Positions 36,892 through 45,289 of a stretch of DNA of 64,000 bases are shown one piece after another. The stretch's first letter is position 1. Each line of letters begins with the position of its first letter. Source of the DNA: Deltaproteobacteria bacterium ADurb.Bin207. Its GTDB lineage: Bacteria > Myxococcota_A > Polyangia > Polyangiales > Polyangiaceae. The DNA is taken from contig MWCO01000006.1 in the NCBI GenBank assembly GCA_002070115.1, positions 1 through 64,000 on the forward strand, in the 5' to 3' direction. Both the position numbers and the translations under genes were made by a program. The notes under the pieces are model-generated. The model did no database searches. It had not been told where the DNA came from and saw only the letters and a program-made list of their open reading frames with translations.

Positions 36892-39570
36892 ATGAATCAA
36901 AACAAGATGTTTCGAACCATCGATGCCGCCTCTTTGCCCAAGCATTTCGACGCTGCCGAGGCCGAAAAACGCTGGGATGCGACCTGGGAGAAAAACGACG
37001 TCCATCGTTATGACCCCGATCGGCCTCGCCACGAAACGTTTGCCGTCGATACGCCACCACCCACCGTTTCCGGCTCTTTGCACATCGGGCATGTCTTTTC
37101 TTATACGCATACGGACGTCATCGTTCGGTATCAGCGCATGCGTGGCCGCAATATTTTTTATCCCATGGGCTGGGACGACAACGGTCTTCCCACCGAGCGG
37201 CGCGTTCAAAACTACTTCAACGTCCGTTGTGATCCCCATGTGCCTTACGAACCCGGCTTGACACTGACCGAAGCCACGGGAAAAGCGGCCAAAGACAAGC
37301 CACGTATCATTTCACGCCCGAATTTCATCGAGCTTTGTCTGCAACTCACCGCGGAAGACGAAAAGGCTTTCACGAATCTATGGCGCCGGATTGGCCTTTC
37401 GGTGGATTGGAAGGAGCAATACGCCACCATCGACGATCATTGTCGAACCTTGGCGCAGCTTAGTTTTTTGGATCTTTTCGAAAAGCAGCACATTTACAAC
37501 CATGAAGCGCCCACGATGTGGGATGTCGACTTTCAAACCGCGGTCGCGCAGGCCGAGGTGGAAGATAGGCCCACGGCGGGGGCTTTCCATGACATCGTGT
37601 TCGGGGTGGAGGGTTCGGACGATTCTCTGATGATTTCCACCACCCGTCCGGAATTGCTCGCGGCTTGCGTGGGGGTTACCGCCCATCCGGACGATGCACG
37701 CTACCGGCATCTTTTCGGTAAGCGCGCGATTACACCGGTTTTTCACGTGCCTGTGCCGATTTTCCCAAGCGAACTCGCGGATCCTCAAAAAGGAACCGGC
37801 ATTCTCATGGTTTGCACCTTCGGTGATGCCACCGACGTGCTTTGGTGGCGCGAACAGAAACTGGCGTTGCGGCAAATCGTAGGGCGTGATGGACGCCTCA
37901 TGCCCGTGCAATTTGGCGTGCAGGGCTGGGAGAGCCTTCACTCCGACAAGGCCAACGAAGCGTACGCGCAGCTCTCGGGCAAAAGCGTCAAGCAGGCCAA
38001 AGCCATCATGGTCGAGCTTCTTCGCATGCCCCAATGCAGTGCTCATGGCCCGGAGTGCCCGTTACGGGGCGAGCCCAAACCGTTGCAGCATGCGGTCAAG
38101 TTTTTCGAAAAAGGCGACCGGCCGCTGGAGTTCGTGACCACACGACAATGGTTCGTTCGCTTGATGGATCAAAAAGAAGCGCTGCTTGCCAAAGGAGACG
38201 AGGTCCAGTGGCATCCGGAGTTCATGCGCAGCCGCTATCGCAATTGGACGGAAAACTTGCAGCTCGACTGGTGCATCAGTCGTCAGCGCTATTTCGGTGT
38301 TCCTTTCCCGGTCTGGTATCCCCTCGATGAACAGGGTCAGCCGGATTATTCCAAACCCATTGTCGCACCCCGTGAGCGTTTGCCCGTCGATCCGATGTCC
38401 GATACACCCCCTGGACATGATCCCTCCCAACGGGACCAACCCGGCGGATTTACAGGGGAATCCGACGTTTTCGACACATGGTTCACCAGCTCGCTCACGC
38501 CACAGATCGGAACGCATTGGCAGCTCGCCCCCGCGCGGCACGAGAAGCTTTTTCCGATGGATATCCGACCGCAAAGCCATGAGATCATTCGAACGTGGGC
38601 CTTTTATTCGATCGCAAAAGCCTTGCTTCACGAAAACAAAGTGCCCTGGAACCATGTGGTCATCTCCGGATGGATCCTCGATCCGGACCGAAAAAAAATG
38701 TCCAAAAGCAAGGGCAACGTCGTGACGCCCATGCATCTTCTGGATGAGTACACGGCCGATGGCGTGCGATATTGGGCAGCGAATGCCAAGCTCGGCTCGG
38801 ATACGGCATTCGATGAAAAGGTGCTGAAAGTCGGTCGAAGACTGGTCACCAAGCTATTCAACGCGGGCAAGTTCGTGCTTGGGCAAAGCGCCTCCGTGCA
38901 TCCGATCCAATGCGAGTTGGATCGCGCTTTCGTGCATACGTTGCGACAGATGTGTTCGAAGGCGACGGAATCATTCGATGCTTTCGAATATGCCCACGCG
39001 TTGATGGCCACGGAATCGTTCTTCTGGACGCACTTCACGGATGCACATATCGAGTTGGTCAAGGCGCGGGCACGAGGTGAATGCTCGTGCGACGGAGTTG
39101 ACGATGAGGCTGCCCGAGGCTCGGCGGTCGCATCCTTGCGTCTTGGATTGAGCGTGCTGCTTCGCATGTTTGCCCCGGTGGTTCCCTTCATTACCGAAGA
39201 GGTATGGTCGTGGGTTTTCGCGGAAGAAACCGGGCACCCGAGCATTCATCGGGCACCGTGGCCGACCGAAGCGGAATTCGCCTCGATTGCACCACCCGAA
39301 GATGCTTCCTCGTTCGACGTCGCAGTGGCTTGCTGGACCGCGATCAACAAACGAAAGAGCGAAGCAGGCGTTTCGGTCGCCCGCCCGGCGGAAATCCTGG
39401 TGCTCGCAGCGCATCCCCACACCGTCACCGTGCTCGAACGCGTCGTGCAAGACGTCATGGCTGCCGCGCATTGCAAGAATTTTCGGATTGAAAAAGACGA
39501 ATCCCTCGCGGAAGGTATGTTTGACGTGCTGCAAGCGGTCTTCGAAGAGAAAAAAACCGATCCGAGCTGA
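36892..39570 (+). CDS. valS: Valyl-tRNA synthetase
   Basis: An 892-residue class I synthetase. The HIGH motif is in PPPTVSGSLHIGHVFSYTH and KMSKS in DRKKMSKSKGNVVTP. The editing-domain motif STTRPELLAACVG and the WDDNGLPTERRV block are typical of ValRS. The real start is ATG 36892 (MNQNKMFRTIDAASLPKHFD). The frame is open for 191 further codons upstream, but that stretch lies opposite mltD and has the Gly/Arg-rich look of an antisense frame. An SD-like GGAAGG precedes the ATG. The 150-bp gap to mltD should hold both divergent promoters. Confidence 0.97.
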   Translation: MNQNKMFRTIDAASLPKHFDAAEAEKRWDATWEKNDVHRYDPDRPRHETFAVDTPPPTVSGSLHIGHVFSYTHTDVIVRYQRMRGRNIFYPMGWDDNGLPTERRVQNYFNVRCDPHVPYEPGLTLTEATGKAAKDKPRIISRPNFIELCLQLTAEDEKAFTNLWRRIGLSVDWKEQYATIDDHCRTLAQLSFLDLFEKQHIYNHEAPTMWDVDFQTAVAQAEVEDRPTAGAFHDIVFGVEGSDDSLMISTTRPELLAACVGVTAHPDDARYRHLFGKRAITPVFHVPVPIFPSELADPQKGTGILMVCTFGDATDVLWWREQKLALRQIVGRDGRLMPVQFGVQGWESLHSDKANEAYAQLSGKSVKQAKAIMVELLRMPQCSAHGPECPLRGEPKPLQHAVKFFEKGDRPLEFVTTRQWFVRLMDQKEALLAKGDEVQWHPEFMRSRYRNWTENLQLDWCISRQRYFGVPFPVWYPLDEQGQPDYSKPIVAPRERLPVDPMSDTPPGHDPSQRDQPGGFTGESDVFDTWFTSSLTPQIGTHWQLAPARHEKLFPMDIRPQSHEIIRTWAFYSIAKALLHENKVPWNHVVISGWILDPDRKKMSKSKGNVVTPMHLLDEYTADGVRYWAANAKLGSDTAFDEKVLKVGRRLVTKLFNAGKFVLGQSASVHPIQCELDRAFVHTLRQMCSKATESFDAFEYAHALMATESFFWTHFTDAHIELVKARARGECSCDGVDDEAARGSAVASLRLGLSVLLRMFAPVVPFITEEVWSWVFAEETGHPSIHRAPWPTEAEFASIAPPEDASSFDVAVACWTAINKRKSEAGVSVARPAEILVLAAHPHTVTVLERVVQDVMAAAHCKNFRIEKDESLAEGMFDVLQAVFEEKKTDPS

Positions 39571-39648
39571 ACGAAAGCACTCGTACTTTTCCCCCCGACA
39601 GCCACAGCGATACCATCCACACCGCCGATAGCGCAGCATTCATTGCCC

Positions 39649-40266
39649 ATGTCCTTTCCCAAACCTTTTTACCGCTGGCGTCCGCATCCTTGGCACGGTC
39701 TTACGTTAGGACCCCAACCACCGATCACGGTCCACGCTTTTATCGAAATCACCCCCTTTGACACGGTCAAATTCGAGGTCGACAAGGAAACCGGCTATCT
39801 GCGTGTCGACCGTCCTCAGCGCAGCTCTTCCCAACCCCCCGCGCTTTATGGATTCATTCCGCGGACGCTCTGCGCTCAACGCGTGCAAGCCCTGTCGCCC
39901 AACTCGAAACGCGGAGATGGAGACCCCTTGGATATCTGCGTATTGAGCGAAAGGCCCATCTCCCGAGGCGAAATCCTCGTCAATGCACGGGTCATCGGCG
40001 CGTTACAAATGATCGATGGTGAGGAAGCCGACGACAAAATCATCGCCGTGCTCGAAAAAGACAACGTCTGGGGCATGGCGCAAGACATCCGCGACGTCCC
40101 CCAAGTGCTGGTCGAACGACTTCGACACTACTTTCTCACCTACAAACTCATTCCCGGAGAAACCTCCAACGTGGTCGAGATCGAACGGGTGCTCGGAGCC
40201 AAGGAAGCCCACGCGATCATCGATGCCGCACATCAGGATTACGACGAAATGTACGGCAGCGGTTGA
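39649..40266 (+). CDS. ppa: Inorganic pyrophosphatase (family I)
   Basis: Hydrolyses pyrophosphate from biosynthetic reactions such as tRNA charging. About 205 residues. Metal-binding signature [13 protein letters not shown] and [12 protein letters not shown] are clear, as is the C-terminal [13 protein letters not shown]. The ATG at 39649 is chosen (39643 also in frame). It follows valS by 78 bp on the same strand. Downstream (40267-40368) is an AT-rich stretch between convergent genes, containing a run near 40320-40360 that may act as a terminator region for both. Confidence 0.95.
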   Translation: MSFPKPFYRWRPHPWHGLTLGPQPPITVHAFIEITPFDTVKFEVDKETGYLRVDRPQRSSSQPPALYGFIPRTLCAQRVQALSPNSKRGDGDPLDICVLSERPISRGEILVNARVIGALQMIDGEEADDKIIAVLEKDNVWGMAQDIRDVPQVLVERLRHYFLTYKLIPGETSNVVEIERVLGAKEAHAIIDAAHQDYDEMYGSG

Positions 40267-40368
40267 ACCTGTTCGGCCGCTTCACCCCTCACCCCCATGC
40301 CCTACACCTTCCCGGATCGGCTGTAACTATTTATTTTTACGAATTATTTTAAATATTCGGCAACCCCG

Positions 40369-41289
40369 TCACTCCACGTCCTTGCAGCATCGAAAACCGA
40401 TTTCATAAAACCGAAACGTGTCGCCGTGCGTCGTGACCGATTGCTGACAGGTGCGCGACTCCGCCCAATATCGCCCTTTCAAATTGCCGTGATATCCCGT
40501 CGTGCCCCCACTGCGTCGACGTGTCCACTCTTCCACATTGCCCGCAAGGTCATAGGTGCCCTCTCCAGCCGTACAGCCCTGTTTGGAACCACTCGGTTCG
40601 GCCTGGTATAGCCAAGCCACGTGGTCTGCCGCCGCCTTTGCCCCTGCCCCCTTGCTCCTTACCGCTTCCAACAACGCCTCCAGGCTTTCGATTGCATCGG
40701 TCGCGATCGACCAGGGCCATCCGTTGAGAAGCTGCTGCTCATACGCCCGCCACGCCTTGTCATCCGTACACTCCCCAGACACATGACTATCCCCATACGG
40801 ATAGGAATGACCCTGGGGCCCCCCGCAAGCTCGCGTCCATTCATCGTCGAAACACAAACGTTTCCCGCGCGTTTCACACCACGATTCGGCTTCCAGAAAA
40901 TGGAACATCACAAGCGGCGATGCTCCTTGCCGATTCGGCGCTTCGAAGCGATCGATGCAGGTCTGTTCGACCAACACCATATCCTCCGGGCATGGCCCCG
41001 CGTCGAAGGCATCCTCCGACGCTTCTTCCTGCGCATCATCCGGTTGTTCGTCCGGGACATCGCCATGCACGTCTTCGTGCGCTTCGACCTTCCCATCGTC
41101 CGGTTGCCCGTCCCCCATCTCACCGCTATCCGCGGCCTCCATCGCGGTGTCTACGACCTGATCGGCCAGGCCTTCGTCGCCACCATCGGCAGGCCCCCAC
41201 GACCAGCTCGACCCTTCGTCCTCGCCGCTACATCCAACCGCAAATAGGAGAATCCCAAGGAGCCAACGAGCGCGTTGCCGACGGCTCAT
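40369..41289 (-). CDS. FGE-like (SUMF1-domain) lipoprotein
   Basis: A 306-residue lipoprotein with lipobox AVGC (Cys20), a long Asp/Glu/Ala-rich linker (20-100), and a SUMF1-like domain: ASPLVMFHFLEAESWCETRG, GKRLCFDDEWTRACGG, TYDLAGNVEEWTRRRSGG and YEIGFRCCKD. The sulfatase-activating copper Cys arrangement is not obvious. Its ATG overlaps the upstream lipoprotein stop (ATGA at 41286-41289), so it is the third gene of a translationally coupled operon. A surface-exposed adhesion or binding role is inferred. Confidence 0.85.
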   Translation of the reverse strand: MSRRQRARWLLGILLFAVGCSGEDEGSSWSWGPADGGDEGLADQVVDTAMEAADSGEMGDGQPDDGKVEAHEDVHGDVPDEQPDDAQEEASEDAFDAGPCPEDMVLVEQTCIDRFEAPNRQGASPLVMFHFLEAESWCETRGKRLCFDDEWTRACGGPQGHSYPYGDSHVSGECTDDKAWRAYEQQLLNGWPWSIATDAIESLEALLEAVRSKGAGAKAAADHVAWLYQAEPSGSKQGCTAGEGTYDLAGNVEEWTRRRSGGTTGYHGNLKGRYWAESRTCQQSVTTHGDTFRFYEIGFRCCKDVE

Positions 41290-41672
41290 GGCGTCACCCT
41301 CAGCGGTGGATCCACGACAACGGCAATGGTTCGATCATCTTGGGCCTCGACCAAAACGGTAACGGAAGCAACGCCTTCCGATGCCCCACAAAGCACGAAC
41401 GTGTTGCGCTCCGTCGTCGGCCACACCTGGACGATCTGCGGGTTGGTCGACCGCATGGCGGTCGTAAACTCGCCATTTTCCGGGTCTTCAGACCTGTGAA
41501 GGCGAAGTCGGACACCCACCGCAACCCCTTGGGGAAGCGTCACCGACGACGCGGTAACGGAAACCTCACCCGGCGCGTCCGTGCTTCGCTCGAGGTCGAA
41601 CCCCTCATCGGAGCTGCAGCCTCCCAGCAAGCTGATGCACCACAATGGCACAAGCCAAACCAGGCGGCTCAT
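41286..41672 (-). CDS. Small lipoprotein with Ig-like fold
   Basis: About 128 residues. Signal peptide and lipobox LGGC (MSRLVWLVPLWCISLLGGCS), then a mature part with regular beta-strand character (EVSVTASSVTLPQGVAVGVR, VASVTVLVEAQDDRTIAVVV) like a bacterial Ig-like domain. The start at 41672 overlaps the upstream stop by ATGA; a longer frame to 42017 is rejected because it lies opposite that gene and lacks signal-peptide character. Confidence 0.75.
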   Translation of the reverse strand: MSRLVWLVPLWCISLLGGCSSDEGFDLERSTDAPGEVSVTASSVTLPQGVAVGVRLRLHRSEDPENGEFTTAMRSTNPQIVQVWPTTERNTFVLCGASEGVASVTVLVEAQDDRTIAVVVDPPLRVTP

Positions 41673-42331
41673 GGCGCCTCCACGGTGAGCGTGACTTCCC
41701 CAACCACACCCCCTGTTTTGACTCGCAAGATGGCCGTACCGGGCTGTTTTCCGGACAATTGAACCGAACGGCCCGCGCTTTCGACGATCTCCACCGTGGT
41801 TCCTTCCACCTCCCAGGTGTACGAAAGGCTGCCCGCCAACACAGCGCCATCCGCGCCTAACGGTGCGACTTTCCACACTTTTTTTCCACCCACCACGAGG
41901 GGTTCCGGGGAAGAATCCAGTTCGAGACGTTGCACGCTTGCCAAGGTCAAATGGACGAAGTCCGCCACCGTGCCTTCTTGGGTTCGCGCGAGCAACGCCA
42001 CCACCCCCGGCATCCACGCGACAAAGCTTGCCTCGTCTTTGGATAACATCGCGGGCGACGCGGAGAAAATGGTCATTGTCGAAGGCCCGCCGGTGGGCGA
42101 TGTAGGCACAGGGCCGTCATAAACGACCTGAATACTCGCACCCACGGCAATGGGAAACGCGGCATCGAGACTCGTGGCACCCGACGCACAAACCGCATCG
42201 TCGTCGGCACATACGATCCGCAAATCCCCCTTGCCCAATTCTCCCGTACCAAGGGGAGCCTGATCCGAAGGACAAGCGTTGAGCAGCCATCCAAAGCTGC
42301 ACGCTATCCCCAGACGCAACGTCATTTTCAT
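41669..42331 (-). CDS. Lipoprotein with Ig-like (Big-type) domain
   Basis: About 220 residues from ATG 42331 (MKMTLRLGIACSFGWLLNAC), lipobox LNAC. The mature protein is beta-rich with an Ig-like C terminus (SLSYTWEVEGTTVEIVESAG, RSVQLSGKQPGTAILRVKTG). First gene of a three-lipoprotein operon with two ATGA overlaps, implying fixed stoichiometry and probably one surface complex. A longer start at 42370 is less likely because it moves the hydrophobic core inward. Confidence 0.8.
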   Translation of the reverse strand: MKMTLRLGIACSFGWLLNACPSDQAPLGTGELGKGDLRIVCADDDAVCASGATSLDAAFPIAVGASIQVVYDGPVPTSPTGGPSTMTIFSASPAMLSKDEASFVAWMPGVVALLARTQEGTVADFVHLTLASVQRLELDSSPEPLVVGGKKVWKVAPLGADGAVLAGSLSYTWEVEGTTVEIVESAGRSVQLSGKQPGTAILRVKTGGVVGEVTLTVEAP

Positions 42332-42427
42332 GGAGATGGTGTAGCAGAATCGAGGTGTTCGAGTCGGCATCGATTGTCAGCAAACGGTAGACTTGTTGCC
42401 AGAACCAACGGCTCCTATGGTCAAGCT

Positions 42428-42658
42428 ATGTGTCTGGCGGTTCCCATGCAAGTTCTTCGCGTCTCCGATGACCGAGCCATCGCGATGGTCGATGGCGTGG
42501 AGCGAGAAATCGGCACGGCGCTGGTTCCCGACGTGCAGCCTGGTGAGTATGTGATCGTCCACGCGGGCTTTGCCATCCAGAAACTCAGCGCCCAGGAGGC
42601 TCAAGAAACACTATCGATGCTCCAGCTCCTTTCGGAAGAACCGCTGGAACCCAGATGA
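42428..42658 (+). CDS. hypC: Hydrogenase maturation chaperone HypC
   Basis: A 76-residue HypC/HupF protein. MCLAVPMQVL at the N terminus with the invariant Cys2 is diagnostic; GVEREIGTALVPDVQPGEYVIVHAGFAIQKL follows the family. HypC with HypD carries the Fe(CN)2CO fragment to [NiFe]-hydrogenase precursors. The ATG at 42428 is required by the Cys2 rule; a longer TTG frame (42374) is rejected. The stop overlaps the hypD ATG. Confidence 0.95.
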   Translation: MCLAVPMQVLRVSDDRAIAMVDGVEREIGTALVPDVQPGEYVIVHAGFAIQKLSAQEAQETLSMLQLLSEEPLEPR

Positions 42659-43767
42659 AAAATATCCCCTTCATCTCCGCTTTTCGCGATCCCGCCCCCG
42701 TGCGAGGTCTGGTCGCGCGCATTCATGAACAAGCCAAACCACTGGCCAAGGCAACGTTCATGGAAGTGTGCGGAACCCACACCATGTCGCTGTATCGTCA
42801 TGGAATCCGGTCGCTGCTGCCAAAGCATGTGAAAATGCTGTCCGGACCGGGATGCCCGGTTTGTGTCACACCTCACGCGTACCTGGATCGCGCCATTGCG
42901 TTATCACGACAACCCGGATTCGTGATCACAACCTTTGGGGACATGATGCGCGTGCCCGGATCCACTTCATCGCTGCAACGGGAGCGAGCAAAAGGAGCCG
43001 ACATCCGCGTCGTGTACTCCACCCTGGATGCCGTCGACATGGCAGAACGCGAGCCGAACCGATCGTTCGTCTTTCTCGGAGTAGGGTTCGAAACGACTTC
43101 CCCCACGATCGCCGCGGCGGTGGTTTCAGCGCAACATCGCGGAATTAAAAACTTTTTCATTGCATCGGCAGCCAAGCGGGTAGCTCCCGCCCTGGACGTC
43201 ATCGTTCAAGATGAACGATTGCAACTCGATGGTTTGCTCTGTCCCGGTCATGTGAGCGCCATCTTGGGCACGAGCGTGTATGAGCCGTTGGCAAACGATC
43301 ATGGGGTGCCATGCGTGATTGCCGGATTCGAAGCCCTGGACGTGCTTCAGGGCATCTCGATGCTGCTCGAGCAAGTGGTGGATAGACAAGCCAAGGTGCA
43401 AAATGCGTATCGTCGAGCGGTAGAACCACAAGGCAATCGGGTGGCCTTGGCGCTTCTCGATCGCGTATTCGAGCCCGTGGATTCGACATGGCGGGGCCTT
43501 GGGTCCTTGCCAGCATCGGGACTTCGCCTCCGCTCGGCATTTCGAGACTTCGACGCGGATCGTTTCGAGGTAGAGGTGGAACCCACGCGAGAGCCACGCG
43601 GTTGCGCCTGTGGCGACATCCTGCGAGGTATTCTCACCCCCTTCGAATGCAAGCTTTTCGGCACCGTGTGTACGCCCGATTCGCCGCAAGGGGCGTGCAT
43701 GGTATCTTCGGAAGGCACGTGCGCGGCTGCTTTCCGATACGGGCAAACCCCTGCTCCAACAAGCTAA
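42655..43767 (+). CDS. hypD: Hydrogenase maturation protein HypD
   Basis: A 370-residue Fe-S protein forming the core of the Fe(CN)2CO assembly complex. Signatures: MEVCGTHTMSLYRHGIRSLL, LSGPGCPVCVTPHAYLD, STTS-like LGVGFETTSPTIAAAV, LCPGHVSAI and RGCACGDILRGILTPFECK (Cys for the [4Fe-4S] cluster). It is coupled to hypC by ATGA. Genes hypA, B, E, F and the hydrogenase subunits are not in this window. Confidence 0.96.
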   Translation: MKNIPFISAFRDPAPVRGLVARIHEQAKPLAKATFMEVCGTHTMSLYRHGIRSLLPKHVKMLSGPGCPVCVTPHAYLDRAIALSRQPGFVITTFGDMMRVPGSTSSLQRERAKGADIRVVYSTLDAVDMAEREPNRSFVFLGVGFETTSPTIAAAVVSAQHRGIKNFFIASAAKRVAPALDVIVQDERLQLDGLLCPGHVSAILGTSVYEPLANDHGVPCVIAGFEALDVLQGISMLLEQVVDRQAKVQNAYRRAVEPQGNRVALALLDRVFEPVDSTWRGLGSLPASGLRLRSAFRDFDADRFEVEVEPTREPRGCACGDILRGILTPFECKLFGTVCTPDSPQGACMVSSEGTCAAAFRYGQTPAPTS

Positions 43768-43892
43768 ACCCCTGCCATTGCACTGTTTCGAAAAACAACC
43801 ACGTTCCGGCGCGGCAAAGGTTTGGCGCAAGTCCCACTCCGTGGGAAACTGGGCACAAGCCTTCGGCAAACCTCGGTCCGGGAGCGGGCGAT

Positions 43893-45287
43893 ATGCTTGT
43901 AACATCACGATTATTCAACATTTTAATAATGTTCGTCAGCGGCATGGCCGTGGGACTCCTCGCTCCTGGAGCAAGAGCAAACGAATCCTGGTCCCTCGTG
44001 CATAGCGAGGTCAACCGGGGCAACGCCGTGATGAGCCTATCAGCGATCGACGGAAACACGGCCTGGGCGGTGGGAATCTCCAAGCAAGGCAGTAGCCAAA
44101 CTCCCGCGGGATGGAGGACCATCAACGGAACCGATTGGGGATATATGTCTTTGCCATCGGGGACGGGGGGCGCGATGCAGTACACGATCCCCACGCAGGT
44201 GGCGTTCCTCGACGCGAACACCGGGTGGATGTCCGGGATGCGCGTGGCGCCGATGACCGGACAAGAAAACCTGATCTGGCGTACGACGTCGGCCGGGATG
44301 GGTTGGGACGAGTTGTACCAGGCGCCGGAGGAAATCCTTCATCTACAAGTCACGCATGATTGGGCGATGTTCGCGGTGGGCGGTTCCACGGTCGTGCGCA
44401 CGCAAGACGGCGCAACATTCGTGGAATCCAAACCGACTTTGCCTTCGGGGATGGGGCTTGTGGGAATTCAGATGTTCAACAAGGATTGTGGCTATGCGGT
44501 GGCGGCCCCCACCGAGGAAAAATCGTTGGGATACGCTGTGTTATGGACTTCCGACGGGGCAGAGACATGGTCGACGCGTTCGCAGGGCCACGACCTACGT
44601 TTCCGTCGCGTATATTTCATTTCCCCCACGCAAGGCTGGGCTGTGGGAACTCGCGGAAATGAGGGCGTTCTTGCGAAGACTACCGATGGCGCCAAAACGT
44701 GGACGTTTGCCAAAGCCCCCGCACATCCTCCGTTTTTCAATCAGGAGCCAGCGGTGACGCGATGCGAGGACGTGCGGTTTTTCGACGATCAACGCGGAGT
44801 CGCCCTGTGCCTGTGCTGTACGGGCAACTGCGAGCCGGAGGAAGGCCAGAGTCCGTCGTACCTCACATCCTTGTTACGAACCTACGACGGCGGACAAACC
44901 TGGTCGATGGATATGGATTACGAAGCGAAGATGGCGGTGCCGCCGTTTCCGGAAATGTCCAAAGCATCGGGAATGCTCACCATGTCATTTCCCGATCCGA
45001 ATCATGGATTCATGGCGGGACAGAACAACATCATCTTGCGCTATGAAGCAAGCCAGCCAGAAGCTGAAGCGTGGCCCGCGGCCTCTTGTGAATCATCGAG
45101 TGGCACCGGAGGAACCGGAACCGGCGGCGTTTCCCAAGGCTCCGATACACCCTCCGAAGACAAGCAAAACGAAAAAGACGAGGGAGGCTGCGGCTGTCGC
45201 GTCGCTCCCAGCTCTCGCTCACCCCTTACCGCCCTACTATTCGGAATCGCGCTGCTTTGTCGCCGTCGACGCACCAACCTGTCGTGA
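43893..45287 (+). CDS. Exported beta-propeller-like protein with MYXO-CTERM tail
   Basis: About 464 residues. Signal peptide (MLVTSRLFNILIMFVSGMAV ... ARA), then repeats with the BNR/Ycf48-like pattern around NTGWMSGMRV, TTSAGMGWDEL, TSDGAETWS, TQGWAVGTRGN, TTDGAKTWTF and TYDGGQTWSM, suggesting a propeller of photosynthesis-system-assembly type in a non-photosynthetic context. The C terminus has a Gly/Thr/Ser linker, GGCGCRV, a hydrophobic helix (LTALLFGIALL) and CRRRRTNLS, the MYXO-CTERM sorting pattern for surface anchoring. Start 43893 is chosen because the upstream frame overlaps hypD. Confidence 0.88.
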   Translation: MLVTSRLFNILIMFVSGMAVGLLAPGARANESWSLVHSEVNRGNAVMSLSAIDGNTAWAVGISKQGSSQTPAGWRTINGTDWGYMSLPSGTGGAMQYTIPTQVAFLDANTGWMSGMRVAPMTGQENLIWRTTSAGMGWDELYQAPEEILHLQVTHDWAMFAVGGSTVVRTQDGATFVESKPTLPSGMGLVGIQMFNKDCGYAVAAPTEEKSLGYAVLWTSDGAETWSTRSQGHDLRFRRVYFISPTQGWAVGTRGNEGVLAKTTDGAKTWTFAKAPAHPPFFNQEPAVTRCEDVRFFDDQRGVALCLCCTGNCEPEEGQSPSYLTSLLRTYDGGQTWSMDMDYEAKMAVPPFPEMSKASGMLTMSFPDPNHGFMAGQNNIILRYEASQPEAEAWPAASCESSSGTGGTGTGGVSQGSDTPSEDKQNEKDEGGCGCRVAPSSRSPLTALLFGIALLCRRRRTNLS

Positions 45288-45289
45288 AT

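Noticed and set aside
43488-43892. 135 extra in-frame codons upstream of the MYXO-CTERM gene
   Set aside because: They overlap hypD, lack signal-peptide character and are Arg/His-rich.
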